Of a DNA stretch of 64,000 nucleotides, positions 38,201 through 46,200 are shown in pieces. Source of the DNA: JBAXGW01 sp037139195. Lineage in GTDB: Bacteria; Bacteroidota; Bacteroidia; Bacteroidales; JAHJDW01. Made by a program: the position numbers and the translations under genes. The notes under the pieces were generated by a model. That model did not search any database, was not told the DNA's origin, and saw only the letters and a list, made by a program, of their open reading frames with translations. The stretch spans positions 1 to 64,000 of the forward strand of contig JBAXGW010000016.1 of NCBI GenBank assembly GCA_037139195.1, in the 5' to 3' direction. Numbering within the stretch: position 1 is the first letter of the stretch; every line of letters begins with the position of its first letter.

Positions 38201-38696
38201 AAATGACATTTGCACAAACGAAGCAATTACGATTACTTACACTGGCACAATAAATCCTTTTTCTGTCTATTCTTGGAATTTTGACAATGCATATTTATTA
38301 AGTGGCAATATTTCCAGCGCAGGTCCATTTTTAATTAAATGGAACGTTGAAGGAAATCACACGATTTCTTTATCCGAAAGATTAAACAATTGTCAATCGG
38401 ATACTTTTACTATCAACGCTTTTGTTGAAGTTTGCACAAATATAGAATTATTAAAAACCGATGACATAAATGTTTTTCCAAGTCCTGCAACTAATTTTAT
38501 TACGATTGAGGGCATTAAACCAAATTCAACTATCCGAATTTCTGATTTAACTGGAAGAACAATCTATTTCAAAGATAACTACAACACAAATACTTTAAAT
38601 ATTGAGGTCTCTAGTTTTGCTAATGGGAATTATTGCTTAATTATTCAAGGTAGTAATTATTCGGTTTATAAAACCTTTGTTAAGAATAAAGAATGA
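35241..38696 (+). CDS. Secreted PHP/CehA-like metallohydrolase with Ig repeats, type A T9SS domain
   Basis: A 1151-residue exported protein. Signal peptide ~1-23. A beta-rich N-terminal region (~30-195) precedes a PHP-type metal-dependent phosphoesterase domain. Its metal motifs are GDTHVHS (His205, His207), TDHSCDF, GIEMS, AAHPFA and AGSDAHG. This set fits the CehA/McbA-like branch of the PHP superfamily, which hydrolyses phosphoesters or carbamates. From residue ~697 on it carries the same four Ig repeats, PKD-like segment and sorting domain as its neighbour. The two genes share almost nothing before that point. The natural substrate is unknown. Confidence 0.85.
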   Translation: MNRYKTFLVFVCFFAFLQNIISQTRQTNTSASEIFADAPYLCQKFDLQGNQQGIPITIICHDASSSGVDLKSIDISIKDISQTTFGNSLKFSNMSDIDFYKQFKIKSKTNSNLGIQKMDTATVFKDNSVSLKFSTASNDFEEIRGTWWYFVFEIPASYLQSYSDTIDIKVYFSEDWSTDDAVYLRVVRSTDTPVKLTNWYRGDTHVHSSFTQNNVELGFPTEVTTYMAEQMNLDWVSFTDHSCDFDNYGINMKSNWNELGTNIQLNNNTNQNLKLIRGIEMSVDNSKGDIVHTLVYPSPQNPYSLAYIGDGGGDISGTDVNIDMMLDSCIKYDAFGYAAHPFATGDILSSSIGGGIWNIGHNGFKQNGAAYNYAGTVSCNYLSSPSDIYSTKSGEYFKKGLIGGQLLNWRNKLSVADDYNNPWNAANENLDAFALIDTLDDLQYQKRYQQGREAFFFILQQALKDAQTNALDSVTKFFQLAGSDAHGSYNYSNTDYTFGYVGAVTDNTLGKFSTLAYCPDGMGQNAENILRALRKGKVIISDGPIVSFELQNSLGAKATIGDEIHINDLDLESWNINNNVITNETFGTIKSLRFIIGFKNNIYYYNYSSTSANLSLYTILYSIFGDNIPNERFFIIAELYTHKNSNSSTFNGDFFSATNPIWIKINHENLIVDALASNNSLCIGETSQLNSNINSSGTCSYSWLPANGLSSTSIANPIASPTTTTTYTVTASYLSQTATNSVVITVNPIPSITFTPSVTSICVGQSANILVSGASSYSWSPALGLNQTTGNYIIASPSSNITYTVTGTSNGCSTSASTAINVNALPVVSTNAASVNICAGQSTLLSATGASSYSWSPALGLNQTTGNYIVSTPSANTTYTVTGTSNTCSASSSIIVYVNPIPSISVNPTTSSICNGESISLSANGANSYVWSPSNGLNQSAGNSIIASPSSNTTYTVTGTSNACSASQNVYVFVNPIPNSSFSLSKANDICTNEAITITYTGTINPFSVYSWNFDNAYLLSGNISSAGPFLIKWNVEGNHTISLSERLNNCQSDTFTINAFVEVCTNIELLKTDDINVFPSPATNFITIEGIKPNSTIRISDLTGRTIYFKDNYNTNTLNIEVSSFANGNYCLIIQGSNYSVYKTFVKNKE
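37329..38575 (+). repeat. Duplicated C-terminal module, copy 2
   Basis: Partner of 33742-34988. The identical block is 37458-38575. Similarity continues at a lower level to the gene end (NTLNI-V-SSFA-GNYC pattern in both). Confidence 0.95.
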
Positions 38697-38700
38697 CAAT

Positions 38701-39699
38701 TTATTTCTTTAGCCAATTGCTCCAATCTTGTGTAACTTTATTCCAATTGAAAACGGAATAATCGGGCTTGCCATTTGATTTTATTGGAAAAAAATTATGT
38801 TCGCAACCAATATATGCTTTGAACGAAAAATTTGTTTTATTCTTTCTAATCATATCAACACGTAAATAGTCATTATATGGCATGCTGTAATCCTTGGTTC
38901 CATAGCAAACTAAAACTGGTATTGTTAGATTTTCCAAATAATTAATTGGGGGAATTGAAAAATCGTAGGTTGCCTTGTAAGAATCACCTTGCGAAGCATC
39001 TAAGCTAGTTTTGTCTTTTACTACGTAATTCCAATAATCTATCTCAAATTCGGCAAAACGCGTACTATCAGTATCCGATTCATGTAATCTATTTTCTTGA
39101 ATAATTGATAATATTCTTCCCATTGGATTTCCTGAAGCATATATTAATTGTGTTATTTTTGGATATAAAGCTGCCATTTTTGCAGCAACTGTGCTTCCTT
39201 CTGAATGTCCAGCTACTACTAATTTATCTTTATCAACCCAATTTTGTTTTTGCAAATATTCTATCACCTCAATATTTCGGTTTACATAATAATCTAGAAA
39301 ATTTCTTTCTGAATACTTCTGAGGGAAATTCCCTGTGCTATCAATAAATGTAAAGTCATTCCTCAAACTTTTTGCTTCGCAAATTAATGGGATAAATGGT
39401 TTTCCAATAATAACTATATGATAATATAAGCTCAAGCTATCGGGATTAAAAGGGAAAACGCCAAACTCTCCTATTTCATCATATTTTATTAATGGCATCG
39501 GCATACTGCCCTGACAGAATAAAAACAAAGGCTTAGGCTTTTGCTCATCTCCTTTTTTCGATTTGATAAGTATTTCAACAGGATCGTTATTGTACTTTAA
39601 TTTAATATGTTTATATCCAAAATCTTCTGCTTTTTTTGTTTGAGCAAATAAACTAGTACTTGCGAAAACTAGAATTAATAATTTTGAAACAAATTTCAT
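38701..39699 (-). CDS. Secreted alpha/beta hydrolase (prolyl-oligopeptidase/esterase-like)
   Basis: A 332-residue product from ATG 39699, which begins the signal peptide (MKFVSKLLILVFASTSLFAQ); the upstream in-frame ATG at 39717 is less likely. The nucleophile elbow AGHSEGS has Ser166. VLVCYGTKDYSMPYND carries the probable catalytic Asp, and GCEHNFFP the His. This is a complete hydrolase triad. There is no sorting domain, so it should stay in the periplasm. It ends 4 bp after the convergent gene's stop. Confidence 0.75.
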   Translation of the reverse strand: MKFVSKLLILVFASTSLFAQTKKAEDFGYKHIKLKYNNDPVEILIKSKKGDEQKPKPLFLFCQGSMPMPLIKYDEIGEFGVFPFNPDSLSLYYHIVIIGKPFIPLICEAKSLRNDFTFIDSTGNFPQKYSERNFLDYYVNRNIEVIEYLQKQNWVDKDKLVVAGHSEGSTVAAKMAALYPKITQLIYASGNPMGRILSIIQENRLHESDTDSTRFAEFEIDYWNYVVKDKTSLDASQGDSYKATYDFSIPPINYLENLTIPVLVCYGTKDYSMPYNDYLRVDMIRKNKTNFSFKAYIGCEHNFFPIKSNGKPDYSVFNWNKVTQDWSNWLKK

Positions 39700-39789
39700 A
39701 AATAATAAATATTTCACGAAAATAATAATTTTAAATGAAATGCTACTAAGAATTATTTCAATAAATTATACATAATTACTAAGTATATA

Positions 39790-39824
39790 AAAAACACCCG
39801 TCAAAAGAGAAGATTTGACGGGTG
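39790..39824 (-). terminator. Terminator of the rubrerythrin gene
   Basis: Perfect 11-bp stem CACCCGTCAAA/TTTGACGGGTG (39795-39805 and 39814-39824). On the minus strand it is followed by TTTTTTATATACTT, a canonical U-tract. Confidence 0.9.
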
Positions 39825-39861
39825 CATATATTCTGAAAAATTAAAGCTTTATAAATCCAAA

Positions 39862-40473
39862 TTAAATTTTAATAAATTTTTCTTTGCTTGCTTTACAAAA
39901 TGAACAATTATTATCTGCATTTGCAAAATCGTATGTATTTCCGCAAAACGGACAAACAGCATACTCAAATGGCAAAGCATTTTCGGTTTTATTATTCAAT
40001 GCGGTTAGAGCTTTTGAATAAAAATCTTGATGTTTTTTCTCAGTTTCAAATGCCCATGTAAATGATTCTGTTGCTTGTTCTACTTTCTCTGTTTTTGCAT
40101 CATCAAGAAATTTAACATACATTGTTGAAACCTCATACGTTTCGCCATCAATTGCTGCTTGTAAATTTTCAGCAGTTGTTTTCACTTCAAACTCGGGTTT
40201 GAAATCTTCCATTTTTTCACCTAATCCTTCTAGTACTTTTAAATGATTTGCAGCATGAATCGCCTCAGCCTTAGAAGCTGCCATGAAAAGTTTTGCTATT
40301 GTATCAAAACCTTCTTCATTTGCTTTTTTAGCAAAAGCATCATACTTCGCACTTGCTGTTGTTTCACCTTTTATTCCAGCTTTTAAATTCTCGATAGTTT
40401 TTACTGGTTTTGCATCTTTACAACTTGATAATGCAACTAAAGCAACCATTGATAATAATAAAATTCGTTTCAT
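39862..40473 (-). CDS. Rubrerythrin-like protein with lipoprotein signal
   Basis: A 203-residue ferritin-like protein. Residues 1-18 form a lipoprotein signal peptide (VALSSC, Cys18). The diiron four-helix bundle shows GETTASAKYDAFA, KAEAIHAANH (ExxH), DGETYEVSTMY and FETEKKHQDFY (ExxH). The C-terminus has a rubredoxin-like iron site, CPFCG...CSFC. Rubrerythrins reduce hydrogen peroxide with electrons from rubredoxin-type donors and are usually cytoplasmic. Here the signal implies attachment to a membrane on the periplasmic side. A Bacteroidota-like -7 (CAAATTTA on the plus strand, 40516-40523) lies upstream. Peroxide defence outside the cytoplasm is an inference. Confidence 0.85.
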   Translation of the reverse strand: MKRILLLSMVALVALSSCKDAKPVKTIENLKAGIKGETTASAKYDAFAKKANEEGFDTIAKLFMAASKAEAIHAANHLKVLEGLGEKMEDFKPEFEVKTTAENLQAAIDGETYEVSTMYVKFLDDAKTEKVEQATESFTWAFETEKKHQDFYSKALTALNNKTENALPFEYAVCPFCGNTYDFANADNNCSFCKASKEKFIKI

Positions 40474-40685
40474 TTTTTTTTTATTATTGTTAATTATTTG
40501 ATTTTATATCTCACTCAAATTTAATAAGAATAAAGATAAATAAAAAGCAAAATCTGATTTATTTCGTATTTAAGTATTTTTTTGCTCATTAAATAATTTC
40601 AATAATACTACGTATAAAAATTGCTAAAAAACACTATTTTATATTTAATTCAGTCTTCATTTTATAGTTTTTTCTGAATATTACA

Positions 40686-40693
40686 TATATTTG
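40686..40693 (+). promoter_or_regulatory. -7 element upstream of the response regulator
   Basis: TATATTTG, an exact TAnnTTTG match, 26 bp before ATG 40719. No exact -33 TTTG was seen. Confidence 0.55.
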
Positions 40694-40718
40694 TTAAACT
40701 CAAGTTAAAAAAATCATT

Positions 40719-41081
40719 ATGAAAGTTCTTATTGCAGACGACATGTTATCAAGCAGAATGTTTATAGCCGACCTTATTCAATCACTTGGTCATACTAGTA
40801 TTCCTGTAAAAGATGGCAGAGAAGCCGTAAATTATTTAGAAACAAATAAAGTTGATGCTATTATTCTTGACATAGAGATGCCGAATATGAACGGCTTGGA
40901 AACTGCTACACATATCAAAGACATATTAAAAATTAACACTCCGATAGCTTCGTTTACTTCACATGACTCAAACGATTATTTGCAACGCATGAAAAATGCG
41001 GGTTTCGACCACTGCTTATTAAAAAACCCAAAAATCATTGATAATATCAAAAACTTTTTAGTCGACATCCCAGTTAACTAA
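40719..41081 (+). CDS. Single-domain response regulator (CheY-like)
   Basis: A 120-residue stand-alone receiver domain. Acidic pair Asp7-Asp8, phospho-acceptor Asp51 (IILDIEMPNMNG), Thr80 and Lys102 are all present. The residue after Lys is Asn instead of the usual Pro (LLKNP). There is no output domain, so it must act on a partner protein. No histidine kinase is adjacent; the nearest is at 50525. It precedes mutS2, with a separate promoter in between. Confidence 0.88.
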   Translation: MKVLIADDMLSSRMFIADLIQSLGHTSIPVKDGREAVNYLETNKVDAIILDIEMPNMNGLETATHIKDILKINTPIASFTSHDSNDYLQRMKNAGFDHCLLKNPKIIDNIKNFLVDIPVN

Positions 41082-41154
41082 AAAAAAGATTCTTTTCATT
41101 TTTATATTATTTTCTCAAACAAAACATTCTGTTTTTTTGAGTTGAAAAATCCCT

Positions 41155-41162
41155 TATCTTTG
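41155..41162 (+). promoter_or_regulatory. -7 element of the mutS2 promoter
   Basis: TATCTTTG, 18 bp before ATG 41181. Its position rules out the in-frame start at 41142, which would lie upstream of it. Confidence 0.55.
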
Positions 41163-41180
41163 CACATTCAAGCAAATAAG

Positions 41181-43607
41181 ATGATTTATCCTAAAAATTT
41201 TGAAGAAAAAATAGGCTTCTCGCAAATTAGAGAAATGATTAAAACCGAGTGCATTAGCACTCTGGGTGCTGCTTTGGTAGAAAAGATGTCGTTTCAAACT
41301 AATATATCTAAGATTGAACGCCTACTTAATCAAACCAATGAACTACAGTCTATATTGCTGAATGGCGAACATTTCCCTAATCAAGATTATTTTGATATTT
41401 ACGAATATCTTGATACAATAAAAACGCCTGGCAGATACGTTGAAGCAGAAAATTTATCAGAAATCAGAGCCGTTTTAAATACTATAAATCAAATATTATT
41501 ATTTTTAAAAAATAGAGACAAAACGCTGCCCGAAGTAGTTTATCTTAACCAATTGGCAGCTCCAATTTTTGTTGATTTAACTATTATTCGCTGCATCGAC
41601 AAAGTTATTGACGACAAAAGCCAAATAAAAGACAATGCTTCGGAAAAACTTCATACCATCAGGAAAGAATTAGAAGTAAAACATCGTCAATCGGAAAAAA
41701 GAATAGTTACATTACTTAAAAAGGCAATTAACGACGGTTTAATTCCTAGCGATACACAGCTTACAGTGCGAAACGGACGAAGCGTAATTCCTATTCCATC
41801 ATCAAACAAACGAATATTGCATGGTTTTATTCATGATGAATCGGCCACTGGACAAACTTCGTATATTGAACCATCTGAAATATTTGAGCTTAACAATGAA
41901 ATTGTCGAACTTAAATATCAAGAAAAACGTGAAATAATAAAAATTCTGACCGAAGTAGCCGATGAAATTCGCCCATCGTTAGAATCAATTTCTGTAGCAT
42001 TGAATTTTCTGAGTGTTATCGATTTTATTAGAGCGAAAGCTAAATTTTCTATTCGCATAAAAGCTAAAATACCAGCAATATCAACAGAGGACAGCTTGTA
42101 CCTCAACAAAGCATCCCACCCTTTGCTGTATCTCAATAATATTCAGCAAAAAAAAGCGACCATCCCGCTTACAATTAGGCTAGATAAAGAAAATAGAATT
42201 GTATTAATCTCTGGACCAAATGCAGGTGGAAAATCAGTTTGCTTAAAAACGATTGGATTGCTACAGTATATGTTTCAATGCGGACTGCCACTTTCGGCCG
42301 AAGAAGACTCGTCTATGCGAATATTCAATAATCTATTTATCGATATTGGCGATGAGCAATCAATTGAAAACGACCTCAGCACCTACAGCTCGCACTTGCG
42401 AAACATGAATCAATTGTTGCGCAATGCTGATTCTTCAACGCTATTTTTAATTGATGAATTTGGAGCTGGCACCGAACCTTCGCTTGGCGGAGCTATTGCC
42501 GAATCAATACTTGATGCTTTAAATAGGAAGAATGCGCTAGGCGTGGCAAATACCCATTTCGCAAATCTAAAACATTTTGCAGAACAAACCAATGGAATCG
42601 TAAATGCAGCAATGCTTTTCGATACAAAAAACATGTATCCGCTATATATTTTAGACATTGGAAAACCGGGTAGTTCTTATGCCTTTGAAATAGCACAAAA
42701 CATAGGTTTGCCAAAAGAAATTATTGATTTGGCTAGAAATAAAGTTGGATCTACGCACTATAACTATGATAAACAGCTGAAAGAATTAGAGTTTGAAGCA
42801 ATAAAATTAGGTCAGCGAGCTAGCGAAATAGACCAAAAAGATAGACATTTGAAATCGCTAATTGCTCAATACGAAGATTTAAAACGTGGCAACGATCAGC
42901 TAAAAGCGAATATTGAAAAAAGCAAAACGGAAATATTAAATAAAGCAAAAATTGATGCTTTGGATATTATTCAGTCGGCAAATACTCGTATTGAAGAATC
43001 GATTAGAGATATAAAAGAAAATAAAGCCGAAAAAGTTAAAACCAAGGAAATTAGGGTTGAACTAGAGAAAGCTAAAGAAGAAATAAAGCAATCAATTATT
43101 CCTATTAAGAAAGCTACAGAAACTGTTGATAATACGCCTATAAAAGAAGGCGATTATGTGAAAATTGAAGGAAACAGCGTAGTAGGCAAGGTTATTTCGA
43201 TAAAAAAAGATATGGCATTTGTTGAATTTGGTAGCTTTAAAAGTTCAATGGATATTAAAAAGCTTGAAAAGTCAAATAAAAACGAGCATAAAAAATCGCA
43301 AAAGCCTAATTATTCTGATAATATTGTTAAAAATATTTCCGATAAACAAACTAATTTTAAAAGTCAACTTGATATTAGAGGAAAACGTGCTGAAGAAGTG
43401 TATACATTATTGCAACAATTCATTGACGAAGCTGTATTATTGAGCGTTAGAGATATTACTATATTGCATGGCAAAGGGAACGGCATTTTAAGAGAAGTAG
43501 TTAGACAATATCTGGGCGTAATGAATGATGTAGACAGCTACAAAGACGAAGACTATGAACGTGGCGGACCTGGCATCACGGTAGTTAAATTACGAAGTAG
43601 TTTATGA
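41181..43607 (+). CDS. mutS2: MutS2-family ATPase with Smr domain
   Basis: An 808-residue protein. The MutS core and ATPase domain carry Walker A GPNAGGKS (from residue ~345) and Walker B LFLIDEFGAGTEP. A long coiled coil follows (~520-650), then a KOW-like segment (IKEGDYVKIEGNSVVGKV). The C-terminal Smr nuclease domain is at ~730-808 (LDIRGKRAEEVYTLLQQF, LHGKGNGILREVV). MutS2 proteins suppress homologous recombination, and some members act on stalled ribosomes; they are not mismatch-repair MutS. The start is chosen at 41181 from the promoter position. The stop overlaps the next start by 4 bp (ATGA), so trmJ-like expression is coupled. Confidence 0.93.
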   Translation: MIYPKNFEEKIGFSQIREMIKTECISTLGAALVEKMSFQTNISKIERLLNQTNELQSILLNGEHFPNQDYFDIYEYLDTIKTPGRYVEAENLSEIRAVLNTINQILLFLKNRDKTLPEVVYLNQLAAPIFVDLTIIRCIDKVIDDKSQIKDNASEKLHTIRKELEVKHRQSEKRIVTLLKKAINDGLIPSDTQLTVRNGRSVIPIPSSNKRILHGFIHDESATGQTSYIEPSEIFELNNEIVELKYQEKREIIKILTEVADEIRPSLESISVALNFLSVIDFIRAKAKFSIRIKAKIPAISTEDSLYLNKASHPLLYLNNIQQKKATIPLTIRLDKENRIVLISGPNAGGKSVCLKTIGLLQYMFQCGLPLSAEEDSSMRIFNNLFIDIGDEQSIENDLSTYSSHLRNMNQLLRNADSSTLFLIDEFGAGTEPSLGGAIAESILDALNRKNALGVANTHFANLKHFAEQTNGIVNAAMLFDTKNMYPLYILDIGKPGSSYAFEIAQNIGLPKEIIDLARNKVGSTHYNYDKQLKELEFEAIKLGQRASEIDQKDRHLKSLIAQYEDLKRGNDQLKANIEKSKTEILNKAKIDALDIIQSANTRIEESIRDIKENKAEKVKTKEIRVELEKAKEEIKQSIIPIKKATETVDNTPIKEGDYVKIEGNSVVGKVISIKKDMAFVEFGSFKSSMDIKKLEKSNKNEHKKSQKPNYSDNIVKNISDKQTNFKSQLDIRGKRAEEVYTLLQQFIDEAVLLSVRDITILHGKGNGILREVVRQYLGVMNDVDSYKDEDYERGGPGITVVKLRSSL

Positions 43608-44302
43608 AAATTCATTTCATCTTAGTTGAGCCAGCAGTACCGGAAAATATTGGGGCAAGTTGCAGAGCCATTAAAACAATGGGATTTGAATCGCTGCGAG
43701 TTGTGAAAACTAAAGCACATTTAGAAGAAAAAGCTAGGTGGCTTGCACATGGTTCGGGCGATGTTTTAGAAAATATAAATCATTTCAATTCTTTACAAGA
43801 AGCAATAGTCGACATGGATTTAGTAATTGGCTCAACTGCCCGTAAAAGAACAAATCACGACGAACATATTCCATCCAACGAAATTGTAAACTTCATTAAA
43901 GAAAAATCGAGTATAACTGATAATGTTGCAATTGTTTTTGGCAGCGAAGAAAGCGGATTAAGCAGTTCGGATATTGAGCTATGTCATGCACTAACAAAAA
44001 TTCCAATTATCACTACTCACCCATCTTTGAATCTTTCGCAAGCAGTGATGCTATATGCTTATGAACTTTCTGTTTTCAATATCAGCAAAAATGAAAACCA
44101 AAATTGCGAAGTAGATGTAATTAAAATAAAGCCATTATTAGAAATGGTGGATGAACTTGCTACATTGATAAACATTAATAAAAGTCAAAAATTATATCAT
44201 CAGATTAAAAACAGAATCGTTTTATTAAACAAAGAAGACTTGCATTTAGTGTATTCTGTTTGTGCCAAAACACTTGGGAAGATTAAAAGGATTAAGAAGT
44301 AA
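43604..44302 (+). CDS. TrmJ-like tRNA/rRNA methyltransferase (SPOUT)
   Basis: A 232-residue SPOUT/TrmH-family RNA methyltransferase. Motif 1 is PENIGASCRAIKTMGF, motif 2 is IVFGSEESGLSSSDIELCH, and motif 3 is HPSLNLSQAVMLYAYEL, forming the knotted SAM site. GSTARKR is typical of TrmJ (tRNA Cm32/Um32 2'-O-methylation). The specific RNA target is inferred from the family. Start overlaps mutS2 stop by 4 bp. Downstream lies a purine-rich tandem repeat and REP-like element. Confidence 0.88.
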   Translation: MKIHFILVEPAVPENIGASCRAIKTMGFESLRVVKTKAHLEEKARWLAHGSGDVLENINHFNSLQEAIVDMDLVIGSTARKRTNHDEHIPSNEIVNFIKEKSSITDNVAIVFGSEESGLSSSDIELCHALTKIPIITTHPSLNLSQAVMLYAYELSVFNISKNENQNCEVDVIKIKPLLEMVDELATLININKSQKLYHQIKNRIVLLNKEDLHLVYSVCAKTLGKIKRIKK

Positions 44303-44374
44303 GAAGCAAGAAGCAAGAAGCATAACGGCGGCTGATCGGCGGTCAGTGAGCGTGAGTCGAACTGAGTCGAAGCC
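44300..44374. repeat. Purine tandem repeat plus REP-like motif, copy d
   Basis: GAAGCAA units (AAGAAGCAAGAAGCAAGAAGC) at ~44303-44322. The REP-like motif follows, GAGTCGAACTGAGTCGAAGC at ~44354-44373, with GAGCG upstream. The same combination of purine repeat and REP motif occurs at ~15,602-15,688. Confidence 0.6.
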
Positions 44375-44403
44375 AGAATTAAGAAGCTTAACAGACGAAT
44401 CTA

Positions 44404-45471
44404 ATGAGAGCAAAAAGTTGGAAACTGTATTTAATAATTTTGCTTCCCATTCAATGGCTCATTTTTCTTATTATCAAACAGTTTCCTGATTTTATTGAAA
44501 ACTACTACTCAACTGGTTTTTATAATCATTTTTCTTCATTGCTTCGCCATATATTTAGCATCATAAATTTCCCAATGGGGCAATTGCTTTTCTTTGGATT
44601 TATTGCAATATCAATGTTTTATGTTTCAAAATTCGCTTATAAACTTTTCAAACAAAAAACAGAAAGAAAAGCTATACTGAAAAATGGTTTAATAAATACA
44701 TTTGCAACAATTTCTATAATCTATTTTATTTTCATGATGTTTTGGGGATTAAACTATCATCGCTACAAACTGGATAAAATATTAAGCTATAAAACATCTG
44801 AAATCAAGCAAGAAGAACTTATTGCAGTTTGCAAAAAGCTTATAAAACAAACCAACCACAGCAAACAGGAGCTTGTAGCATTCAAAAATATGAATAACAA
44901 AGAGTTAATTATAGCTTCAATAGATGGTTATGCTAAATTAGCCGTTACTAATTCTAAGTTTGTTTATAAAAACTCATCTGTAAAAAGCGCTTTGGCACCT
45001 AAAACTATGTCGTATCTCGGAATTAGTGGCGTTTACTTTCCTTTTACTGGCGAAGCACTTGTAAATACAGATGTTCCGTATCATGTTTTACCTGCAACAA
45101 TTTGTCATGAGATGGCTCATCAAATAGGATTTGCAGCCGAAGACGAAGCAAATTTCATTGCTTATTTAGCATGTAAAAACAATCCATCGCCAATATTTCA
45201 GTATTCAGGATATTATATGGCGATGCGATACGCCATGAATTCATTAAGAGCAGATAATGATTCCGTTTACAAAACACTAGAATTAGAAATATCTAGCGAA
45301 GTAAGATACGACATTGCCATAAACAAACAATATTGGCAACAATTTGATACGCCAATAAGCACAATTTCTGAAAGCATAAATAATATATTTCTAAAAGCCA
45401 ACAATCAAAAAGCAGGTGTAAATAGCTATGGCTTAATGACTAGGTATTTGGTGGAGGAAGACCGAAATTGA
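44404..45471 (+). CDS. DUF3810 membrane zinc metalloprotease-like protein
   Basis: A 355-residue protein. Three N-terminal transmembrane helices (~8-28, ~55-75, ~98-118) precede a soluble domain. A zinc-protease motif, HEMAH (His235-Glu236-x-x-His239), is followed by GFAAEDEANF, which could give the third zinc ligand. Matches the DUF3810 family of Bacteroidota. A membrane metallopeptidase role is inferred; substrate unknown. It is preceded by the REP-like repeat and converges on the secretion remnant downstream. Confidence 0.85.
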   Translation: MRAKSWKLYLIILLPIQWLIFLIIKQFPDFIENYYSTGFYNHFSSLLRHIFSIINFPMGQLLFFGFIAISMFYVSKFAYKLFKQKTERKAILKNGLINTFATISIIYFIFMMFWGLNYHRYKLDKILSYKTSEIKQEELIAVCKKLIKQTNHSKQELVAFKNMNNKELIIASIDGYAKLAVTNSKFVYKNSSVKSALAPKTMSYLGISGVYFPFTGEALVNTDVPYHVLPATICHEMAHQIGFAAEDEANFIAYLACKNNPSPIFQYSGYYMAMRYAMNSLRADNDSVYKTLELEISSEVRYDIAINKQYWQQFDTPISTISESINNIFLKANNQKAGVNSYGLMTRYLVEEDRN

Positions 45472-45474
45472 GAA

Positions 45475-45506
45475 AGAACAAGAGCGGCAATTGCCACTCT
45501 TGTTCT
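45475..45506. terminator. Bidirectional hairpin between convergent genes
   Basis: Sixteen-bp arms, AGAACAAGAGcGGCAA/TTGCCaCTCTTGTTCT, with a single mismatch and essentially no loop. It lies 3 bp after the DUF3810 stop and 4 bp before the remnant's stop. Confidence 0.75.
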
Positions 45507-45510
45507 CAAA

Positions 45511-46200
45511 TTATTTCTGAATGACTAACCTTTCTGTTTTTGTCCATTTATCGGTTCGGATAGCAATATAATAAACACCGTTAGCAAATTCTGAAATATC
45601 AATATTATGTATTTCTTTTTCAATAACACCATCTTTTATTACTCTAACTATCTTCCCTATAGAATTATACAAACTAATGTTTCCAACTAGCTTTTCGCTA
45701 TATGAGAAATCAATGTTTATCTTTTCATTTGTAGGGTTTGGATAAATAATAACATTTTCATTATTCGAAATATTACCATTTGGCAAATGCTCTTGATCGT
45801 TTTCAGAACTATCAGCGTTGTCATTGTTTAGCATTTTTGGATTTGGACATGACGTTGTATTATTTTGCTTAACACATTGTTTAGAATCCACAACTGTAAC
45901 AGTTACAGAAGTTCCTGCGGGCACACTTATAGTGCTTGATCCTCCACTGTTTACAGGAGTAACATAAAAATTTGGAGATGTTTGCCATGAAAAATTATAT
46001 TGTTGATTACTAGGAAACGGTGTACCTCCAGTAGCGATAGCAGTAACCTTGCAAACACCTTTAATACTTGCCGATGTCAATGCTACAACTATTGGTGCAG
46101 GAGCTGTAATTGTGCCTATACTACTTTCAACTATAGTTCCACAAGCATCAGTAACCACAACTTTGAAATTATAATCACTTTGAATATTATTTAGAATACT
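45511..46200 (-). pseudogene. 5'-truncated secreted protein remnant with type A T9SS domain
   Basis: The frame encodes the last ~215-230 residues of a larger secreted protein. An SprB-repeat-like part (VVVTDACGTIVESSIGTITAPAP), an Ig-like segment (NPNFYVTP...TVTVVDS) and a Por-type sorting domain (IYPNPTNEKINIDF, NGVYYIAI) are visible. There is no signal peptide; the first candidate start is a GTG at 46158 inside the repeat. The frame reads sensibly up to ~46,190 (NNIQSDYNFK) and then runs into DNA belonging to the neighbouring receiver gene. It has therefore lost its 5' part and should be non-functional unless the break is an assembly artefact. Confidence 0.7.
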
